From assembly GCF_001949145.1 (NCBI RefSeq), contig NW_019091519.1, forward strand, positions 3,700-67,699: 64,000 bases of DNA, given 5' to 3'. Shown here in pieces: positions 50,594 through 62,900 of the stretch (position 1 is its first letter; each line of letters starts with the position of its first letter). A program made the position numbers and the translations under genes. Source of the DNA: Acanthaster planci. Its lineage: Eukaryota > Echinodermata > Asteroidea > Valvatida > Acanthasteridae. Under the pieces are notes generated by a model. That model was not told where the DNA came from, did no database searches, and saw nothing but the letters and a program-made list of their open reading frames with translations.

Positions 50594-50915
50594 GTTACCA
50601 TTAAAGTGTCAGCAAGATGGAACCAATTATAACGTTGCACAGTCAGCATATGTGGCTACCATTGGATCTGCCTTGGCATCAAACGGTGATTTGGAGGTTG
50701 GCGAGAGGGTTTTGTTCGTCACTTTCTCCGAGTCAATAGTGAATGAGAAGGAACCCACAGAGTTATCAGCCGTCTGTATGTATTCCATCAAGAAGATCAA
50801 CGAACAGTTCAACAGTCGAAGGAAGGATTGTGCACTTGGACAGACAAGTAATGCCAAGATCCCTTGGCTTCCTAACACAGAATGTGCTGATCAAGCAAGC
50901 CCTCTCCGGGCTCTT
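50594..50915 (+). CDS. PLXNB: Right plexin exon 1 (Sema domain, 5' end lost in gap)
   Basis: The same 322 visible bases as the left exon. It differs at 10 codons by replacement and at one by a silent change. The variable stretch reads YSIKKINEQFNSRRKDCALG, where the left copy's NRT sequon is lost. The end is SPLRAL|GTAAGT, phase 0. Cysteines and the LFVTFSES strand are retained. Confidence 0.9.
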
Positions 50916-53900
50916 GTAAGTTGATTTTATTCTTAATGTCCACATGTACGTGTACATTAATGTATGTTAAATTTTCCTGCATTCGTATCATTTAAGCTTT
51001 CCAATTAGCCATATTTTTCATAATTACACCCGTAGAACTCCTTGAAAACACATTTTTTACTTAAACAGCATCCATATTGGATCTAATTGTTTGTATACAC
51101 ACCTGAAATGAAACATCATAGTATTATAAGGATTATCGGGCTTTTTAGCCTGCAGGGTGCCAGGGGTGTATTTTATACACCTGTATGTACCAGCATTTAA
51201 TGTGTCACTGAAAGTCAATGATGTCATTACTAAATAAAGTCAGCCCCTTCATAACTACATGTAACCCTAACCCTCCCAAATCCTCCAAAATCCTTTCCTG
51301 CAAAGGGGAGGAATTTGGAGGATTCAGGGTGTATGGCAAAAGTGCATGGCTGATTTCGAAGGACGCCATACATATGTGAAGGTTGTGGATTAGACCTTAT
51401 GTTGTTTGTTCTTAGTCAAGCACAATTTAGCCCAATATTTATTTTGAATCTACTGCACAGCTCAAGAGTGCCATTCGCACTGCCTCGACATGATGACAAG
51501 ATTTTTGAAGGATGCAGGCAGTTAGGCACACGTCCAAGTGACAGTTTCAAGAAATTTTGGAGGATTTTGGGGGATTAGGGCTGAATGCAATTTTTTTATG
51601 TGGAAAATCAGAGGATTTTGGACGATTCAGGATGTTCCTAGTAAAAAGGCCTAGGGGGTCAACTAAACACATGTACAGTAAATCTGTATATAAATAAAAT
51701 GATAGTATCACGATATGTGCACATGTATGGACACTGTTCTCAGTGGCAGATGACAGTGGCTAGTGATGGAAATGGGTCCATTTTCCTGGGCCTTTCAATA
51801 TAATTTCAGGTGGATATGATCGATGAAGAAGGTACTGAGTATTGCCATCAACAGGATTTCCTTTACCCGCTTGGTGGCAACACACCCATTGCAGCAGAGG
51901 CAATCTACACTGACAGTTCCATTCTGTCTGCCATTGCTGTCACTGCACATCTCGAAGAGACTGTCATCTTCCTTGGAGATCAACTTGGCCATCTGAAAAA
52001 GGTGAAATACTTCCCCCCATGCATCCTCAAAATTACATCTTTGTACATGTTCAGTGAAACTGCAAGGTTTAACTTGTTGCAAAAGCTGGGATAGAGAAAT
52101 AAATTCATATTGATAAAGAACTTGACAATATTCTTAGCAGAAATGTTTACTAAAAGAAAAGAGAAACATGTTGATTTGCTTCGAAGAAAAAATATACCAG
52201 AGCTTCAGATACTCGGAGGGGTATTTTGTTTTGTCTTTCATACCATCTGCCGTCCCCTTCCCTACCCCCCTCCCAGTGAAAATGCCATCCCGGGCTATGC
52301 TTTCTCTCATTATTTATATGAAGTTCACCCGCTTACTTTGCAGTTGTGGTTCAAGTCACCCACAGAAGCTGTGCTGTACGAGGAGGAGGCCATACTTGAT
52401 GAATCACGGCCTGTAGTCAGGAATGGCATCAAGTTTAGCCCGGATAAGAACTTCATCTACTTCATGACAGAACGGAAGGTAAGGGCAGTACTTACCTCTG
52501 TGCGTAGCACAACAAAGAGCATAGTTCTTAAGACAGGAGTAAGCTAAAAGTGCTTAGCATGATGCTGTGTAAGCACAAAGGTTCCTAAAGTGTAATTCTT
52601 AGTTGCTGGAGCACAGTATTTTGGAGAGTGCTTAGCTTTGTGATTAGCAAAAAAATTTTTGGCAGTTTGCACAGTATGTGGTTAGCATAAGGCTATGCTT
52701 AGTGCAGTATTTTGGTGCCGGAGCAGAGTGTTGAGAAGATTGCTAAGCACAGTGTTCAGGAGAGCACTTAGCTCAGTGATCACCAACAATAAGGCATTTC
52801 TTAAGACAAGAGTCGGTACAGTCCTAAGTACGAGGCTAGGTATACTTGCCTAGTTCCTTGGGTTAGCTCATCGCATGACTCGTCACTTCAGCTATACTTA
52901 GAAGAGTACTCATCGTAGAGCTTAGCACAATAAATCACAAATTTCTTAGCAAGTTCCTTGGCACAAAAGTTAACACAATGGGTGGCTAAGTGTAGTGCGT
53001 CAGTACTGCTAGTGTTTACCACGGTATTTAGCTCATGCAGAGATTGCACATAGTGTGCAGAAGAAAACGTTCCTGAGAACTCAGTATAATAAATAACACA
53101 GTTTGTAGCAAAGAGCTTGAAGTGTAATATCATATCAGACAAGGACAGCCAATGTTTTGTTTCTGAGTATAGGTTCAAAGGAATTTTCATTGTCAATTGT
53201 ACATTTTAGATGAAGGTAAGAGATGCACTTGTACCTTGTATCTAATTAGTGATTATGTGCTGCATACTTGTGGTCTTGAATTTGAGACTAGTAAATTTAA
53301 CCAAGACGAGTCAGATACCAAGACCAAGGCTGAGACTAGCAAAAAATGGTCTTGAAACCAGTCTCAAATCCAACATAAAACTCATTCATAAATGGGTCAT
53401 TCCATAAGGTTGGGGCACAATTTGTGACGGTGTCCTTGTTACATGGGTAACTTTTACCACCTGTCATGACCTGTAGAGTAGGTCATTTACTCTGTAAAAA
53501 TAACACACACCTCTGTATTCAGCCTTGCTAAGATGTAGAATTGGAAATCCGTATGCAGGGAAATAGCTGTTCATTTTATGGAACGCATGTGACAATGGAC
53601 ACCACCACAAATTGTGCCCCAACCTCATGGAATAACCCAAATACCTCAGACAGTCTCCTATTAAACAACGTCAGTGCAACTTAACCGTAACATTTGATAA
53701 TGCCCGCTGAGAAGTGACCACGCTCGCTGCGTAAATTACATGCTGGCACCTGAATAGAAGACAGTTTAATCGATTCTGATTGGTTAAGAGTCTGTGTGCA
53801 TGCGGCTTGCCATGTGCACGCCAATTGGACAATTTGTACAAGAAATATTCCATAAAATTGACATCTCCCAATGACGCAGGATTTTGGCATTATTGTAAAT

Positions 53901-56900
53901 CATGAAGAAAAGGGCACAGACTTCTCATTGGAATGTGCTCATGCACATGTAGCTCCATGTTTATGTACATGTGCGTTTGTAACGGCACCAGTCGTGCTAT
54001 GGATACCAGTTTCAATGTTTTCTCCAGTATTACATCATACAAATTTCATTTCTCAACAGCGCCGCCAGGGGTCAGATTGTGGGAATTTTCATAAAACTCG
54101 AAGACACCGTTCAAGGTTTCAGCAAAATTACAAAAAATACAGATGCAATATAGGCATGATTTGGTAATGAATATGTGATTTATCACATACTAAACACAAA
54201 AGTAGTTAATTTTCCAAACTTTTAAAACCGTTGGAGTTGGTCTTTAAGTTGACAAATTGGGCAGATTAACAGGTACTTGATCAAGTATTTGTACCTTGCT
54301 GTGCACAAACATGCCCTAAGGACGCTCATGTTCATGGTATCCGTCAGTCTCAGAAGACAATAAAGTTGCACCTGAGTTGGTCAGTCATCAGTGGTTGATT
54401 TGAAGCACCTGCTGTGGCTGAACAGGTGAATCCTCAAGAGGCAGACTCTCTTGCATTGCTGTTGATGCTTTTCCTATGCAAGAACTCAGCTCAGAGTCCA
54501 AAGACAGGTTGCTGGAGATGATTGAACCAAGGTAGATAGAATCTTCCAATAGTGTTGGGAATGGAGTGACATCTTGCCCCATGATGTCGGTCTTTTTTAG
54601 ACTGATTGTAATTGTATTTTATTGACTGTGTGTGATACTAGTGCTGCATCATCTCCAACGAGCAGTTTCTGGAGAAGCACTGCCTGCGCTTTGGTCTTTG
54701 CTCTCATCAGGTGGGCAAGGCTGATGAGGACCCATCGCTTCTGGTGTGGAGATGGATCCTGTCCTCTGACTGGGTGACACAGTCAAGCTAAGAAGCTTGG
54801 GAGGACTAACCGATCTTCCCCAGGAGGGTGAAGAGACCTTTCCTGCTGACTAAACTGAAATCGTGGTGAGGTCGATGAAAGCAATGTGGAATGGCTGTCT
54901 TTCTTCTCTACACTTCTCCTGCAGCTGTCTCGGAGAGAAGATCATGTCAATGGTGGATCTCTTGGCCCTGAAGGTGCACTGAGTCTCCGGATAGACTCGC
55001 TCCACCAGATGATGCAGTCTGCCCAAGACCAACCGAGCAAAGATCTTGCCCACAGTATTGAAGAGAGATGTGCCCCAGTGCCATTGCTCCTGATGACACC
55101 CTTGTTCTTATCTATGATTATACTGGTGTCCGGCATGTCCTGAGGTACAGCACCTTCCTCCCAGCACTGAAGCAGAAGCTCATACAGGTGGTTGTAGAGG
55201 GAGCTCTGTTTACTGGCAAGCTTGATGACTTCTGGAGGTCAATTCCTGGGGCTTTACTAGCAGGCTAGCGACTCGGTGGCCTTGCTCAGTTCGCACAGAA
55301 GGCAGTTCGTCTAGCTCTTCCATAATGGGAGGCTGAGTGATGTTCCGGATGGCATCTTCCATGACAATGTTCTCCCTTGAGTATGCATGCTGTTTAAAAG
55401 GGGTCCATTTGCATGTAACTCCAAGAATCTTGACTGTCACATTTAAACACAGGACATATTTATGTGGCATTGTAAAGATGTCCATTTAAAGGGTCAGTGC
55501 GGTGAAGGCTTATAATTTTGTCAAGCAATATGCAGATATGTCCCATTCATGGCCTTACTGTCAATTTTTGTTTGGCCATATTGAAAGGAGTTCGGTACGT
55601 TATTTGTGCTTTTCATACTAATGAATTTCTACATGTATTTTCACGAGCATCAAAACTTCAAAATCCCACTGTCTTTTCTGGGCAGGAATTTCCTGCACAG
55701 CTGTTTCAAATAAGTTGATACATTGGTCACAATTTATTCACAGAATCTCTATACATGTACCTTCCTCGGAATGATTTCAAGGCAACAGCACCCACATCAG
55801 TTGTCTGAAAGAAGCATGGAAATATTTTATTCTTAAAACTTACATGTAGAGACTTGCAGGAAATCCAAGAGAATTTCATCTCGTGGACCTTTTAAAAGTT
55901 TGCGTCATTGTCTGCGGATTACAGACACATACATGAATATGTCTCTCCTACCCTTGTTTTAAATTCTGCACAGACTGCATGTACATGTACATGTACATCA
56001 TGGATTCTCTTTCTGGATGCACCCAGCAAACATGTACCGGGTACCATGTATTCCTGGAATAACGGTTGTCGTGGGCACATGTATTGGAGGTCATGAATTA
56101 TTGACAGATTTAGTCACCAAATCTGAGCAGGCCTCATTGTTACAGCTGTGCGTGAATACAATGTAGGTACATGTAGCTTTTGTTGGGGAAGCTAGTGGAA
56201 AAACGAAAGAGGATATTCATCCCAGGGAATGTTTACTCAAGTGCAGACTGAACCACAAGTACAAACACAAAGGGAAGGAATAAACATGTGATTTGAATAA
56301 CATCACTAATTTGGACAAATATAAAAATCAAATGACATCAACATGACTTTTCATTTCAGTCGAGCTAACGTTAACAAATTTGACATTCACTTTTATGTAC
56401 ATACTATCTGGAAGTTGAAACTACTGGTACCAGGAATGAAGTTGTGGTTGAAGAGCCTCCTGATTGGCCATTTTCTTTCATTTTCCTTGGCTTGTAATTT
56501 TCTTCTGTTACAAATTTTAACCCGTTGTACATGTGGATCTTCATTGTCACGTACGGATATATGGGAGTATGTACATGTATTTTGCTTGAAAAATTATGTC
56601 AGATCACAAACAGACGTCCCAGAATTGGTTGACTTTCAAAAATAAAGGCTGACCCAACTGCCTCGTGTCGGAATCTATCTACATTTATTCGTTATATTCT
56701 CACAAAGATGAATTCTGTAAGCTGGCCCTCGCAAACAAGCCCCCTTTTTGTCCCACTTGCAATTTTTTTGTTGTTTTTAATCATGCCACTCTGTAACAAT
56801 GGCAAGGACTCATAATGTAAACATCCTTGTTGGTATTCTCCACCCACATGCCCAACATTAGAATAGGGAACACTGAAATCCATTGAAGGTAGAAAAATTC

Positions 56901-59900
56901 CATTTATGTGTGGGATATAGATTTGATTTTGTAGATGTGCCAAAATGCTCACAGATTAGTATATATGGTTAATGCACTTCTAGTGTTATTGTTGCATTCT
57001 CTACATAAACCACCAGTTTCCTTGGAAGAGGGAAATCAAAATAAGATAAATTCAAAATATGAAAACATTATTTTGGGGGGCTCTGAAATATTGCCAGACT
57101 TGGCTACAGTCATCAATGTTGTAAAAGCAGTGTGCTCAAGAGCTATTTCATGGCTGTGTCAGGTGAATTATGCACGTACATGTACAGCAAAGTGCACAGC
57201 CTTTTTACATGATCATGTATTCTTGAAAGCTGAAAGTATCATAATTAGCTACGCAGCTGTCACAGTCAAAGCCACACCCTCCAGCCGCAGCTGCATTATC
57301 TGGCTGCAGCTTGAAATTATGCATAAGTCTAATGGTTCCAATAGAGTTATACAATATCAAGCCATAGCCAGGTAATTTGGAAATGACCTATACCAGACAC
57401 ACATTACTCATGTCACCGTGTATGCAGCACTTATGATGCTAGCATGTACTAGTATGACATGCTATAAACACTAAGCATTAGAATTTCTCAACTATTTCCT
57501 TGTTAGCTGTTTCCAAAAGCAAACATAGATTTTTTTCACGATTTTCCCCCCATTTTTTCTGCTTTTCTAAATCATAATAATAATGATACAGTTTTCATAT
57601 ACACCAAGGTTTCGATATGAATATAAATATAGTTTTGGCAAAGGTGTTTTTGTTGCCTTTTTTCCCCTACAAGTTCAGTTGTACAGTACATTCCATTGAC
57701 CATGTAGTAGAAAGTTTTTCTTTAAAGGATTTTCCTTTGCAAGCTCGTAAATAGTCCCAACTTGACACTCATATAACATGGTCCTAGAACCATGATGACA
57801 TCATCATCAAGGGTCACATGATATTTGATGCAAGTTACAGTGTTTGCAGGCCAATATTTCTGACTCTACAAGTCCAGCTTGGTTAAGAATTGGCAACTTC
57901 TGGCAAGTCTACCCAGACCAGGGGTTATATGCAGATTAGAGGGCAACGTCATGCTGATACTTTCAAATTAAGTTTTAGGATTTTTTTCTTTTTTATCATT
58001 ATTTTTCATCTTTAAGTATCTCCTAATCCACACAAGAAATTTACAAAACTTCTTTTATGTAAGACCTTTCAAAATACTTTCAAAGTAGGCCTGCAAGTGA
58101 ATGTTGATAATAATGACATCTTGATTTATATACGAGAAAAAGGTAGATTGACACATTTTTGTGTACATGCCAGTCTTGAGGTGAAAGCCTGATTTTAGGC
58201 TTTTTCATGTCAGACGTTTGGCCAGTTTCCAACCTTGACAGGGTAGGTTAACATGTAGGTTTCTCTCAGGCTGGCCATATTTTCATGCTGTGAACATTGG
58301 ACAAGAACATACATGGAGCTGGCATCCTTGAATTGTCGTCCCAATGTGCGAAAAACGTACTATCAGTATTTTCAATGGAAAAGAATATTTTCCACAGCCA
58401 AGTGCAGGTTTCAGTACACTGGTACCCTGCAGCTTATCCTCAATAGTTTGAAGGGCAGTAAACCAAGCTGTATCCAAATATTTATCGTAGTCGCTCAACC
58501 GCACAATATGTACCTGTATGTGAACATGTACATGTACTGTAGACAGATGTATGATGCTTCTCAGTGAGGCTAAGTATACGTAGGGGTCCAGATTCCACTG
58601 GTAATTTCCGAGTCGCATGCATGGAGATTGGACTCACCCCAGCCAGTGTAAACATCAGGCTTGGCATGCGAGTACTTCATCAAGTAAAAATGTTAATGTT
58701 GCCAATGATGTACATGAACCACACAGTTTTGGGTTTGGAAGGTTTCAGGCAAAACTTAAACACTCTTTTTTACATAAATGCATATTTGCACAAGCCAGAT
58801 GCTCAGGAAAGATGTTAAAGGACAGTAATTATTTCTACTTCTCTATTTTGGCATTTCGGTCTGCTGTAGATCCATAAGATTCCTGTGGAGGACTGCTCCA
58901 CTCACACAACCTGTGAGGATTGCCTGGGAATCGGCAACGGTGTCGGTGACCCCTACTGCGGCTGGTGCTCCCTCCAAAAGAGGTGAATTTCCACTCGGTC
59001 TTTTTCCCACTCAGACAAGCATAGAAGCCTAAACCAGGACCGGTACTCATGCCCTGAGTGTAACATTTAGCTGCTGTGCAGTGAAGCCTAAAATTGCAAA
59101 ATACTCGGAATCATGGGGGAAAACGACACAGTCTTGTCGAGCTACAGGTTTTAGTTTATGGCGTATCCGTGGAAGCACATCAAGGATTTGTTAGTATTGA
59201 ATGATTGTCAAAGTTTTTTTTCCCCCTCCCCTGAAAGGTAGTAGCACTATTCCTAAAGAGTTGGCACTTTTGATTCCTTCAAAATAAAATTATTTTAATT
59301 GAGAGAGGAATTAATTTTCAGTTGTAAATCCTTAAACTGGATAAATTGTTTGAGGAAACCTGCATTTATGTCATACATGCAGTAGGGGAAAACTCAGTGT
59401 AAAAAATGAAATTAGAAAAGCCAGTACATGTAAAATTTCAACGGAAAACCACAAACCATGCACATGTGTACATGTTTGCCTATCGGATGGGATTGCTGGT
59501 GTACACGTACGTGTAACCAGCAATAGTCAAGATAGGCAACCTATTCAAAACAACCTCAGAAGGTAAAAAAATTACATATCACATTCATTTAAAAAATTAT
59601 GCCAACAAATAAAAAATTTTTTTAAAAGTTCACACCTTACAAAATTTAATACGGAAAGACCCAGCTTCTGATGTGCACGAGTTAAACTGGTTGAAACAGC
59701 CTTTCCTGATAACGGTTAAATACTTAACATGTTCATTTTCAATGCACCTGCCTAGCAGTACTACTTCAGAATCATCAGTGTAGTGGTTGGATGCTTGCAT
59801 TTGACCCCTTTTTACTTGCTGCCATTATGGGCAACATGCCAAGTGTACAGGCTGTGTTTCAAGTCACCTTGTGTATGGTAATAAAATATCGGTTCCTGTC

Positions 59901-62900
59901 CTGTCTAGCGCTCTACGGTACATAGCAGACAGCTACTCGATACTATGGTACTACCAGATTGGATTACATGTACTCCAGGGGGAAAAAATCAGTGGATGAA
60001 AAAATCAAACGAAAGACAGATAAATAAAAATCGTTCCCTTGTATTGGTTTGAGGGAAAATTATGTAGGAGTTCTGACTGGGGAATCAGTTATGAAAGCAT
60101 GCTGTTTTTGAGTTGTGTTTTCTTTGAGTTTATAGTTTCGATATTTAACATCAGGAAATGCCAGTTATTTTCTGTCACAGAATTTCCCCAAACTTACCTC
60201 TGATGTCATATCCCTCGCATCCGAAAAATTCAGAAAAAAGAGGGGGCCAGAGAAAAAGAAAGAAAACTGGAGGGAGTGTTTACTTTTAGGATTCACTTCG
60301 GTAGAAAAGATCCTTACAGAGCCTGGCAGATTCTGACCTCATCTTTTTCCTCTCTTTTTAATCTCCGAGACACTCTCATGTTTCTCTCTTTCTCGTTGAA
60401 TCCTTGTAGCTGCACAAGACGGAGTCAGAGCGAGTGCGTCGGGTCAGAGGACCCTTCCAATCTGCGCTGGCTGGGGAAGCTGGACCAGTGCATTGCCATC
60501 TTATCTGTGGACCCGCCCAACACACCCAGCAGCGGAACGCAAGAGGTAATTGAGGATCGCCAGGGTAATATGGCACCACTAGGTGGACTAGACAGGATTT
60601 TCCCCTCATTTGTCGTCATTTAGTTGTCAATCTAATCAAAATTGCAAAAGACGTTTGAATCATTAAGAATCATGAGGGAGAAGATAATTTCATTGATTTT
60701 AAGTTTGATTCAGTGATATAGTCGGGTTTCAGTGAGGGGGGGGCGCAGAATGGAATTTTTTTTCCGAAAAAGATTCTCAATTTTTTTTCATCTATTAAAG
60801 AATCAACTCTCTCCTCCCCCCAAAGAAAATTAGCAGCACCATTTTTAAAGTATTGGTGCTTCCAGTTCCTTTAATCAAACCAGTGTATTGGCCCACTCAC
60901 AGATAGTGCTGCAGTCAAACTGCCAAACGGAACCATGCAAACCAGAAATCGTCGAACATGCAGGCCTCGATCTCGGGGCAGGCCACTTTGACCTTCATCA
61001 AATTTCAACAGGGCACCAGGCCAGCTCGAGTGGGCACCAAGGCCAATTATTTGGAAACCTTTGATTTACATTTTTGACAACCAGTCATGTCGTGAGTAGG
61101 CCTGTAAGCTATTCAGTTCTTGTACACTATGCATCCCCCCTTCAATAAAAGGCGTTATCATGCTGCTGTTATTTGTCGCGTTCCCTGTATAAAATTGTAA
61201 TGTTCATTTTTAATTGATTACAATTACCCAGACGATTTTTTCCTTGCGAATCCAGCCTCTGATTTAATGCTTGCTTAGATTTTGTATCCCTTTCCCATTA
61301 GAATTCAAGGATTCCTAACCCCCTTAAATAAGTTTAAAATATAATAAATAGTGTTTATCCCTTTATTTAAATGAAATGGGGATCCTTTTAAAATGATTAC
61401 TGTTTGCTAAATGGTTATGGAAAACTCTGGGCAAGACGGCATCGTGCAATTCGTAAGTTGGCCTTTTGATGAAAGTACCGATCGTGTGTTGATGCATTTC
61501 CATCGATAATTTTTAAGTGGGCCTCCATAAGCCATTGTTTCGTTCAAGTCGGCATGTTCTCTCGGTCCCTTTTCCATAAAACAAAAAAAATCCTCGGTAT
61601 AAATTGGGCTGTAAATAAACAATCGATATCCGGAGCTCCATTGTTGATGCGTGGAGTTGGCCTACATGTACATTGCGAGTGTGACCACAAAGGGGTTTCC
61701 CCAATATTCACATCAATACCAGTACCCCCTCTAGTGCACGCGCATGCGCTCTGTCCCTTTTTGGGGTCGCCCTGTTGAACGAAATTTTACTTGCGGCCGG
61801 CCCAAGATCCCGCGTCCATGCACCTGTGCATGACATGCGTGCTAGCATTATGTCAGTACAAACGGCATGCACGGGTCATCCTCAGTATGGAGCGATGATC
61901 AAAAAGTGTCTTAAGTGGAATAATCTGTTCATTTTTTTGAGTCTGCCTTTGAATAGTTAAAAGTGTAGAAAGAAGTTGGAGTCAGAAAGCCAAGTATTCC
62001 ATGAGATATTAGAATCCCACACCCACACATCCTTTGCACTTCCTTGTGTCATTTTGTTGTGACAAACGATTTCCTTGTAGGCCCCTATGATGACCCTTGT
62101 TAAAAGTTTCCATCCAAATAGAAAAGTAATGAAAACATGCATTCTTTACGTATTCCATTGAAGTACATTTATAAGCCTCTATGCAGTTACATACATGTGT
62201 AGTCCACTTAGGAATTCCACCAAACTTTCACTTAAAATCCAGGCACACTAATTCAAGGAAAATCTCAAATTTCAGTTGAAAAACTTACATCCGGATAAGT
62301 GATTTAAGGTTTTCCCAGAATAGTTAGCTGCAGTGGTGCCTGTTTGCTGGCTTTGATATCTGTTTTCCTGCCTCCATGATTTGCCGCAGCTCTCGTGGTT
62401 TGTTGCCAGTGTATGAATGTCGCATCAAAGATGTTTGTCTCTTCTTGTTTTATTTCTTTCTGTGTGATAAGTTACAACTATATTGTCAACCATTCAGATC
62501 AGTCTTTTATGATAGTTTCACATTTTTTATGTTTTGGAACTTATATTTCAAAGCATTTGATTTCTTCCAAGTATCACTATTTTTCATTTGTTTGTACATG
62601 TTAGGTAAAGGGAATCCAAAGTTCGTGAATGTACAGTTTAATAGATTGTAAAATAATAGAAATAGAGTTGTAAAATTCACTTTTGTCTTCAAATTTTGAT
62701 GCCTAACCACATGTCTGACCAACAAAATTCTCTTGGTGTTTTCTTTAGGCTGATGTGACTTACTATGGCTCACGTCAACAAGTCAACTAAACATCATGAA
62801 AATCTCTTTTTCGCTCACGTAGCTAACACTTACCCGATATTTTCGTAAATCTCTCTTTTTTTGTTCGCGTAGCTGACACTAACTACCAGGGGTCTACCCC

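Larger units (their letters stand above)
52479..58869 (+). other. Right plexin intron 3
   Basis: 6.4 kb. It begins with a degenerate TTAGCACAGTGCTTAGC repeat shared with the left copy, then holds a 245-bp TIR element and a dead non-LTR reverse transcriptase. From 55.5 to 58.8 kb I see no recognisable feature beyond a few TACATGTACATG motifs (55978-56000, 57177-57187, 58526-58536). Confidence 0.75.

Noticed and set aside
54388-55340. Reverse transcriptase as an active element or host gene
   Set aside because: Multiple frame changes, stops and missing segments; antisense in an intron.
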